This document shows, one piece after another, positions 4,904-9,809 of a stretch of 12,368 bases of DNA. How positions within the stretch are numbered: position 1 is the stretch's first letter; each line of letters begins with the position of its first letter. The notes under the pieces were generated by a model, which searched no databases, was not told the DNA's origin, and saw nothing but the letters and a program-made list of their open reading frames with translations. A program made the translations under genes and the position numbers. Origin of the DNA: JBASTI01 sp964374025 (GTDB taxonomy: Bacteria; Patescibacteriota; Minisyncoccia; Spechtbacterales; HO2-43-30); contig CAYJWU010000025.1 of NCBI GenBank assembly GCA_964374025.1, positions 1 through 12,368 of the forward strand, read 5' to 3'.

Positions 4904-7411
4904 AATTATATCATAAACATTCTACCTACACATCTTGAAAATAGATTTACCGCGCGCGCTAAAAATGCGCTGCATTTCGCGTGTAAAATGGGCGGCGCTC
5001 AGCCGATACATCTTCTGTACGCGCTCGCCTGCGAGAAAGGTTCGCTCGCAAAGAACGTATTGGAGACCCATCGCGTAACAAGCGAGGGTATTGTTAAGTC
5101 CTTGCCGCAACAGAGCAGCGCTCAAATAAGCTCGGGGTTTAAAGAAATCATAAAACGAGCCGCGCGAATGGCCGCGAAACAAAATCAGTCCTACATTGGA
5201 ACCGAGCATCTTTTATACGCGCTTATTTATAATAAGAAGTATGTAGGGGACATCACGGCAATAATCAACGCCAAAAAAATTGCCCGGATCAAACTTCATC
5301 TTGACACAATTTTTTCGCAAAATGTTCATCTTTCTTCCTTCCCCAGTATGTTGAGTACGGGGGGCTATACTAGAAGAATAAAAAAAATTACAAAACTTGT
5401 ACCGAATTCACCGACAAAAAAAGATTCCCCCGAAAAAGCGCACGTGCATATTCGCCACCTGCCTGCCGGCAGGCAGGTGCCCACGCAAACTCCCGCGCTT
5501 GACGCCTTCTGCGAAAACCTGACTGCTCTTGCGGAATCATATATGCTTGATCCTGTTATCGGCCGCGAAAAAGAAATATCCCGCATTATAAACATTCTCT
5601 CGCGGCGCACAAAAAACAATCCCCTTCTCATAGGAGAGCCGGGTGTCGGCAAAACCGCGATAGTGCAAGGGCTTGCCCAGCGCATAAATAATGGCGATGT
5701 GCCAAGCTCCCTGCTTCACAAAAGCATATTTTCCCTGAATCTTAATTCCCTAATCGCGGGAACCATGTTTCGCGGAGATTTTGAAGCAAGGATGCAGGAT
5801 ATACTTGAGGAAGCCACGCGCCAAAATATTATACTTTTCATTGATGAAATACATACCGTAATAGGAGCGGGTTCCGCGCAGGGGACGCTCGACGTTGCTA
5901 ATGTCTTAAAGCCCTCGCTTTCGCAAGGAAGCATCCGCTGTATCGGGGCCACGACCACCGACGAATACAGAAAATACATAGAAAAGGACCGGGCACTGGA
6001 AAGAAGACTTCAAGCGGTAATCATAGAAGAGGAAACAGAAGAACAATCCATAAAGACGCTTACGCATCTTAAAAAACTCTACGAAAAACATCACGGGATA
6101 ACGATAGAAGACGAAGCGATTGAGGCGGCAGTTCACCTATCCGCGCGCTACATCCGCGACAGATTTCTACCGGATAAAGCCCTCGATATGCTTGATGAAG
6201 CGGCAAGCAGATTAAAAAGCGAATCAACAATAGTAGAGAACACAAAAAAGATAAGGGAGCTTGAGAAGCAAAAGGCGTCTTTGGAAAAAAATAAAGAGAC
6301 AGCTATTGCGGCGGAGAATTACGAGGATGCCATTATATTCAAACACAAAGAGGGCCTCGCCGAGGCCGAAATCCGGCAGTTTAGAAGTAAATTCCCGCTA
6401 TTTACAGACAAGCTAGTCCTTAAAAAATCCGACGTAGAAGAAACCTCACAGGAGATGACCGGGATACCCATACAAAGAAGCGAGGGGATTCAGCAGTTTA
6501 AAAAATTGGGCGCGTCTTTAAGTAAGGAAATCATAGGCCAAAGTGAAGCAATCTCGGAATTGATTTCGGCGATAAAACGAAGGGGGGCGGGCCTCGGAAA
6601 AGCTTACGGGCCGGTTGGATCTTTTCTTTTCCTTGGGCCATGCGGCGTTGGGAAAACTGCCCTCGCGAAAGCTCTCGCAGAAAACAATTCCCAAACCCTT
6701 ATACGGCTTGATATGTCCGAATACGCGGAGCCGCATACCGTATCGCGCCTCATCGGATCCCCACCCGGATACGTCGGGTATGGAGAAAGCGGGGAGCTTA
6801 CGGAAAAAATCCGAAGGCACCCTTACGCCGTAGTTTTGTTTGATGAAATTGAAAAAGCGCATCCCGCGGTGCATAATCTTCTTCTTTCTATTTTGGAGGA
6901 TGGCGCCCTTACGGATTCAACCGGAAGAAAGACAACATTTAAAAACGCGACAATTATTTTGACTTCGAATGCCGGCGCGGAAAACGCGGAGGAGACGAGG
7001 GCATTGGGATTTTCCAAGTCCGGAAAATCTAGCGCGGAATCCAAAAAATTACGGACCGTAAGAGATGACAAATATTTTGAAGAAATAAAGGATTCCCTGC
7101 GCCAGGAAATTATAAACCGAATTGCTAAAATTATAGTTTTCAAACCCCTTGGCAAAAGAGAAATTCTTGATATCACAAAATTATCTATAGAAAAGTTGAA
7201 AGCGCAATTATCGCATCTTGAGATGACTATATCAGACGAAGCCGTGCGGCACGTAGCGGGACGCGCGCACAGGCCGGCGGAGGGCGCGCGATACATCCAG
7301 ACAACCATTGAGCAGCTTATTGAAACGCCCCTTGCGGAATATCTGATCAGCCATCACGGCGCAAAGTCGGCAAAAATTGATTTTAAGAATGGGAAAATTA
7401 TCGTTTCATGA
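4892..7411 (+). CDS. clpC: ClpC-type AAA+ protein unfoldase
   Basis: Hsp100/Clp ATPase that unfolds proteins and feeds them to ClpP in the cytoplasm. Length is 839 residues from the first ATG. It has an N-terminal double Clp repeat domain at about 10-150, then a variable linker. The first AAA+ module has Walker A GEPGVGKT (248-255) and Walker B FIDEIH (D318-E319). A middle coiled coil with a UVR-like motif lies near 465-490 (ETAIAAENYEDAIIFKHKEG), which marks ClpC rather than ClpB. The second module has Walker A GPCGVGKT (582-589, with Cys where Thr is usual) and Walker B LFDEIEKAHP (D651-E652). L705-G706-F707 aligns with the ClpP-docking loop, so a ClpP partner is expected. Residues 189-196 (HLPAGRQV) come from a 24-bp perfect palindrome in the linker. 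The start is uncertain: the first codons are AT-rich and overlap promoter-like boxes, and the family-like sequence begins near ILPTHLENRF. The end overlaps comF. Confidence 0.95.
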   Translation: MCYYNYIINILPTHLENRFTARAKNALHFACKMGGAQPIHLLYALACEKGSLAKNVLETHRVTSEGIVKSLPQQSSAQISSGFKEIIKRAARMAAKQNQSYIGTEHLLYALIYNKKYVGDITAIINAKKIARIKLHLDTIFSQNVHLSSFPSMLSTGGYTRRIKKITKLVPNSPTKKDSPEKAHVHIRHLPAGRQVPTQTPALDAFCENLTALAESYMLDPVIGREKEISRIINILSRRTKNNPLLIGEPGVGKTAIVQGLAQRINNGDVPSSLLHKSIFSLNLNSLIAGTMFRGDFEARMQDILEEATRQNIILFIDEIHTVIGAGSAQGTLDVANVLKPSLSQGSIRCIGATTTDEYRKYIEKDRALERRLQAVIIEEETEEQSIKTLTHLKKLYEKHHGITIEDEAIEAAVHLSARYIRDRFLPDKALDMLDEAASRLKSESTIVENTKKIRELEKQKASLEKNKETAIAAENYEDAIIFKHKEGLAEAEIRQFRSKFPLFTDKLVLKKSDVEETSQEMTGIPIQRSEGIQQFKKLGASLSKEIIGQSEAISELISAIKRRGAGLGKAYGPVGSFLFLGPCGVGKTALAKALAENNSQTLIRLDMSEYAEPHTVSRLIGSPPGYVGYGESGELTEKIRRHPYAVVLFDEIEKAHPAVHNLLLSILEDGALTDSTGRKTTFKNATIILTSNAGAENAEETRALGFSKSGKSSAESKKLRTVRDDKYFEEIKDSLRQEIINRIAKIIVFKPLGKREILDITKLSIEKLKAQLSHLEMTISDEAVRHVAGRAHRPAEGARYIQTTIEQLIETPLAEYLISHHGAKSAKIDFKNGKIIVS
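5456..5479. repeat. 24-bp perfect palindrome inserted in frame in clpC
   Basis: CACCTGCCTGCC followed by its exact reverse complement GGCAGGCAGGTG. It is exactly eight codons and encodes HLPAGRQV in the flexible linker between the N domain and the first AAA+ module. The peptide LPAGRQ is a known oddity in many Patescibacteria proteins, from memory, which points to a dispersed repeat. Confidence 0.85.
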
Positions 7412-8120
7412 CTTAATTACGAAAGCTTGCGATATACTCCTGCCCCCTACGTGCCTTGGCTGTAAAGCTGAAGGCGTTTTTATATGTGATACTTGCAGAC
7501 ACAGGATTGAAGAGTACAAATACTTCGTATGTCCGATATGCAAAAGAAGGGACGTCGAGGGCAGATTGGATCAAAAATGCCGCAAGGAAAGCGGGCTTAC
7601 GAGATTTTTGGGGTCGCCCCTCCCCTATTCAAATGAGCTTGTAAAAAAGATAGTTCATGCCCTGAAATATCAGCACGCGAAAGAAATCGCCGCGCCCCTT
7701 GCCCGAATTCTAATAGAGTTTTTGGACAAAAACAATTTCGCAGAATATATAGAAAGATATAAACTAAAAACCCTCATTATCCCCGTACCTCTTTACGACT
7801 TTAGGGAACGCGAACGCGGATTTAACCAAGCTACGGAACTCGCAAAAATAATCAGCGATAACTACGGCGTGCCATTCTCCGATAAAGCTATCATGCGAAA
7901 GAAAAACACCTTGCCGCAAGCTGATATTAAAAACAAGGAGAAGCGCGCTAAAAATATATCAGGAGCATTCTCCTTACAAAATCCTGAAATTATCAAAGGT
8001 AAAATCGCGATCCTCGTAGATGACGTCTATACGAGCGGCTCAACAATGCGCGAATGCGCGCAAGTTCTCCGCGGAGCCGGAGCCGCGGAGGTATGGGGAA
8101 TGACGGTTGCGAGAGGATAA
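7389..8120 (+). CDS. comF: ComF family phosphoribosyltransferase-fold protein
   Basis: Cytoplasmic protein of the ComF/GntX family, needed for DNA uptake in some competent bacteria. Its biochemical role is not settled. Length is 243 residues from the ATG at 7389. The N terminus has zinc-binding cysteine pairs C22/C25 (CLGC), C33/C36 (CDTC) and C48/C51 (CPIC), plus C64. The type I phosphoribosyltransferase domain follows, with the family motifs VPLYDFRERERGFNQATELA and the PRPP loop VDDVYTSGST (210-219). The start overlaps the clpC stop by 23 nt, so translation is probably coupled; no clear Shine-Dalgarno sequence is present. A TTG four codons upstream (7377) is possible but offers no better signal. 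A terminator-like hairpin follows the TAA within about 100 nt. The clpC-comF pairing together with the nearby pil operon is compatible with DNA uptake. Confidence 0.93.
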   Translation: MGKLSFHDLITKACDILLPPTCLGCKAEGVFICDTCRHRIEEYKYFVCPICKRRDVEGRLDQKCRKESGLTRFLGSPLPYSNELVKKIVHALKYQHAKEIAAPLARILIEFLDKNNFAEYIERYKLKTLIIPVPLYDFRERERGFNQATELAKIISDNYGVPFSDKAIMRKKNTLPQADIKNKEKRAKNISGAFSLQNPEIIKGKIAILVDDVYTSGSTMRECAQVLRGAGAAEVWGMTVARG

Positions 8121-8138
8121 ATAAATGGTTCTTGTGGC

Positions 8139-8178
8139 GCCCCGCACCAGAGATTGCTACGCAATCACGATGCGGGGC
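8139..8178. repeat. Compound hairpin repeat A between comF and tRNA-Ser
   Basis: Outer arms GCCCCGCA (8139-8146) and TGCGGGGC (8171-8178), and inner arms GATTGC (8152-8157) and GCAATC (8161-8166) with a TAC loop. Both stems are perfect, with a small internal loop between them. Confidence 0.75.
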
Positions 8179-8179
8179 A

Positions 8180-8226
8180 GCCCCGAACCGCAAAATGCCC
8201 GCGAGGGCATTTTTCTGGTTCGGGGC
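8180..8226. terminator. Compound hairpin B; candidate bidirectional terminator for comF and tRNA-Ser
   Basis: Outer arms GCCCCGAACC (8180-8189) and GGTTCGGGGC (8217-8226). Inner arms AAAATGCCC (8192-8200) and GGGCATTTT (8205-8213) close on GCGA. On the plus strand the inner stem is followed by TTTTTCT, as in an intrinsic terminator for comF. The same inner stem reads as A-stem-T on the minus strand, just past the tRNA. The outer arm ends on the tRNA discriminator base, so the repeat abuts the tRNA exactly. Confidence 0.65.
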
Positions 8227-8312
8227 GGAGGGTGTGGGAATCGAACCCACAGACGGTTTTAAAGCCGTCGCAGGTTAGCAACCTGCTGCCTTACCATTCG
8301 GCGCAACCCTCC
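8226..8312 (-). tRNA. tRNA-Ser (anticodon GCU)
   Basis: Acceptor arms GGAGGGT (8306-8312) and ACCCTCC (8227-8233) pair fully. The anticodon stem GCAGG/CCTGC encloses the loop TTGCTAA, with anticodon GCT at 8277-8279. The long variable arm GACGG...CCGTC is the class II hallmark of tRNA-Ser, and the T arm GTGGG-TTCGATT-CCCAC is canonical. The discriminator is G (8226), as usual for serine. CCA is not encoded (CCC follows), so a CCA-adding enzyme is needed. It decodes AGC and AGU. Confidence 0.95.
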
Positions 8313-8323
8313 CTGGCAAGATA

Positions 8324-8352
8324 ATAGTACCCTAATTTCTGTATCTTTTCAA
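8324..8352 (-). promoter_or_regulatory. Promoter of tRNA-Ser, inside the end of the HTH-LAGLIDADG gene
   Basis: -35 TTGAAA (8347-8352), 17-bp spacer, -10 TACTAT (8324-8329), leaving a ~5-nt leader before the tRNA. The stop codon of the upstream gene (8332-8334) lies within the spacer. Confidence 0.55.
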
Positions 8353-9339
8353 ATATTTGGGGTTAGATGGTTTTATTCTTTCAAAACACAAAGCAACGCT
8401 CTTTTGGGAATCAAGACGTACGCTATACTTATCTCTTGTTCTGCGTGGGTTTAAACCAAACTCCCGAAAGACACTGAAGACAAAATCAACGAGAGGTTTT
8501 GATCGATTAGTAAAATCAAATTTATGATAGCTATACATCTTGCCATTAACGCTATATCTATGGCGGAATAAAGACCCATCTGTATCCAGTAACCCCCGTG
8601 CACATGCCACGCGAAATCTTGGATCTTTTTGTATCCATAAAGGAACACCAGTCTGTTGGAGCACTTTATTTCCTACTGTCATGCCAAGTTGTTCAACACA
8701 ATATTTAATAAGAGCACTTCTCGAAACTACGAGCAATACCACTTCTGCCCCAGATCGATAAGAAAAATGAACTGGAACTCGAAAAAGTTCAGAAATAAGC
8801 GAAGCTACATACTGGCTATATTCTTTATCATCGGTTTTATGAAGTGTAATAACGATCTGATACTTCGTCATCCCTCCATCACCTAACACAGCTCCAATAA
8901 GTTCAGCGAGTTTTCCTGAGTATCTCGCCCTTCGAAAAGAGAACGGTTGCAAAATAGCCTGATGTTTCTTTTGATATTTTCCTTCCCGTTCCCACCACTC
9001 CCTCCAACGTTTTTGTCTTAATGCCTCATTTCCAGGCACGCACCCATACTTTTCTTTCACGGCAGCCCATCCCTTCTTTGCCCCTTTTGCGGCGTACCAA
9101 TACCGTGGCAAAAACCGTACGACTCCTGGAACGACACCGGTTTTGTACGCAAGCACTTGCAATGCCCTTTCGCTCATCAGAAACTTTTCCCGTCGCCAAT
9201 CCCTGATGGTGCGTTCCGACAATCTTAATGTACGTGCTACACGGGCAACACTACCAAATCTATCGATGGCCTCACTGAGAAATTTTTTCTGTTCTCCCCT
9301 AGGAAAGACAACTCTTTTGGATATATACCTCTCTGCCAT
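8332..9339 (-). CDS. Stand-alone HTH-LAGLIDADG protein (homing endonuclease-like or derived regulator)
   Basis: The protein has 335 residues from the ATG at 9337-9339. An N-terminal helix-turn-helix lies at about 29-53 (FGSVARVARTLRLSERTIRD region). Next is a basic, tryptophan-rich segment (KKGWAAVKEKYGCVPGNEAL, then WREWWEREGKYQKKHQ). The C-terminal half has two LAGLIDADG helices: LAELIGAVLGDGGM (about 144-157, with D154) and ARGLLDTDGSL ending near 256 (with D254). Both catalytic-position aspartates are present, so nuclease activity is possible. No intron or intein host surrounds it; both neighbours are intact. The architecture is not that of WhiA, which has LAGLIDADG first and HTH last. 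Codon use differs from the neighbours: GCG and CGC are scarce here but abundant in clpC and recG, which suggests horizontal transfer. The -10 box lies 6 nt from the ATG. The frame stays open upstream to 9468, but that stretch crosses the promoter and the divergent gene. Confidence 0.88.
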   Translation of the reverse strand: MAERYISKRVVFPRGEQKKFLSEAIDRFGSVARVARTLRLSERTIRDWRREKFLMSERALQVLAYKTGVVPGVVRFLPRYWYAAKGAKKGWAAVKEKYGCVPGNEALRQKRWREWWEREGKYQKKHQAILQPFSFRRARYSGKLAELIGAVLGDGGMTKYQIVITLHKTDDKEYSQYVASLISELFRVPVHFSYRSGAEVVLLVVSRSALIKYCVEQLGMTVGNKVLQQTGVPLWIQKDPRFRVACARGLLDTDGSLFRHRYSVNGKMYSYHKFDFTNRSKPLVDFVFSVFREFGLNPRRTRDKYSVRLDSQKSVALCFERIKPSNPKYLKRYRN

Positions 9340-9345
9340 ATCTCC

Positions 9346-9374
9346 ATCATACCACCTACCTTGAATATACTCAA
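9346..9374 (-). promoter_or_regulatory. Promoter of the HTH-LAGLIDADG gene; predicts a leaderless mRNA
   Basis: -35 TTGAGT (9369-9374), 17-bp spacer, extended -10 TGG-TATGAT (TATGAT at 9346-9351). Six nucleotides, GGAGAT, separate the -10 from the ATG. GGAG is too close to the ATG to act as a normal Shine-Dalgarno sequence. Confidence 0.65.
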
Positions 9375-9375
9375 G
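9360..9375. promoter_or_regulatory. Candidate operator palindrome over both divergent -35 boxes
   Basis: CTTGAATATACTCAAG is a 16-bp inverted repeat with one mismatched pair. It contains the -35 boxes of both divergent promoters (9361-9366 plus, 9369-9374 minus). A dimeric HTH protein bound here would block both; the neighbouring HTH-LAGLIDADG protein is the obvious candidate. This is inferred. Confidence 0.45.
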
Positions 9376-9389
9376 AGATATGGTAATAT
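9361..9389 (+). promoter_or_regulatory. Promoter of the small membrane protein, tRNA-Arg and recG unit
   Basis: -35 TTGAAT (9361-9366), 17-bp spacer, extended -10 TGG-TAATAT (9384-9389). The ATG at 9397 is 7 nt downstream. A second possible start, GTG at 9421, has GGGAGG (9407-9412) 8 nt upstream and would use the same promoter with a 25-nt leader. Confidence 0.55.
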
Positions 9390-9396
9390 AAAAACA

Positions 9397-9726
9397 ATGA
9401 AAATACGGGAGGAAAATGTAGTGGATTTGAGAAAACCGAAAGATGAGAAAAGGGGGCCCAAAAAACACGAACTTGATAATTTCACGATAAAGCCGGGGGT
9501 AAAAATTACGGCCCTTGCAATTAGCGGCATTACTTTGGCGGGATTAGTCGCGTACTTTCTGATGTCAAAAAATTATCTTGCGTCGCTTTTATTCGCGCTT
9601 GCGGGAATTACGCTTGTAATATCAATATTTTTAAACAAAAACAGAGCTGTCGCGACGCCCCGAAAAATTAAGCACACCGGAGCGGAATCCCTAATGGATA
9701 TTTTCGCGAAAATATTAGGATTGTAA
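9397..9726 (+). CDS. Small two-helix membrane protein (109 aa), function unknown
   Basis: A hydrophilic, charged N terminus of about 45 residues (VDLRKPKDEKRGPKKHELDN) precedes two membrane helices: ITALAISGITLAGLVAYFLM, and YLASLLFALAGITLVISIFL after a very short turn. A basic C-terminal tail ends MDIFAKILGL. Both termini are predicted to be cytoplasmic. I do not recognise the family. The start is ambiguous: ATG at 9397 directly follows a promoter (leaderless), while GTG at 9421 has a good Shine-Dalgarno sequence and would give 101 residues. The TAA is followed with no gap by tRNA-Arg, then recG, so the three are probably transcribed together. The last codons contain an 18-bp perfect palindrome. 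Confidence 0.82.
   Translation: MKIREENVVDLRKPKDEKRGPKKHELDNFTIKPGVKITALAISGITLAGLVAYFLMSKNYLASLLFALAGITLVISIFLNKNRAVATPRKIKHTGAESLMDIFAKILGL
9698..9715. repeat. 18-bp perfect palindrome upstream of tRNA-Arg
   Basis: ATATTTTCGCGAAAATAT lies within the last codons of the membrane protein gene and ends 11 nt before tRNA-Arg. The adjoining TATTAG is a poor -10 candidate with no convincing -35. It could be an operator or chance. Confidence 0.5.
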
Positions 9727-9802
9727 GTCCCCATAGCTTAGTGGATAAAGCGTGAGATTGCGGATCTCAAGATCGGAGGTTCGAGTCCTCCTGGGGGCAC
9801 CA
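9727..9802 (+). tRNA. tRNA-Arg (anticodon GCG)
   Basis: Full cloverleaf: acceptor GTCCCCA/TGGGGGC with one T-G pair; D stem GCTT/AAGC with an AGTGGATA loop; anticodon stem TGAGA/TCTCA with loop TTGCGGA (anticodon 9760-9762); T arm GGAGG-TTCGAGT-CCTCC; discriminator A and encoded CCA (9800-9802). GCG decodes CGC and CGU. It begins directly after the TAA of the preceding gene and ends 7 nt before the recG ATG. No convincing promoter of its own is visible. Confidence 0.95.
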
Positions 9803-9809
9803 AATTGCC

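Noticed and set aside
6823..7308. A 161-codon open frame opposite clpC, and similar frames opposite recG, pilM and the 71-aa gene
   Set aside because: They are shadows of strongly conserved genes, lack family motifs and have no promoter or ribosome binding site.
7377..7388. TTG start for comF four codons upstream
   Set aside because: It has no better ribosome binding site, and ATG at 7389 fits the family N terminus as well.
1755..7411. Recoded TGA (code 25, as in some related lineages)
   Set aside because: TGA falls exactly where pilN, the 93-aa gene and clpC should end, and tryptophan and glycine are encoded normally.
8313..8352. tRNA-Ser as a passenger on the HTH-LAGLIDADG transcript without its own promoter
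   Set aside because: A TTGAAA-17-TACTAT promoter is present at the end of that gene, so independent transcription is likely.
8332..9339. Intein or intron-encoded endonuclease
   Set aside because: Flanking genes are intact and unrelated, no splice-junction residues or host exons are seen, and the gene has its own promoter.
9340..9468. A longer start for the HTH-LAGLIDADG gene
   Set aside because: It would cross its own promoter, the candidate operator and the start of the divergent gene. The extra residues are hydrophobic and unlike the HTH protein.
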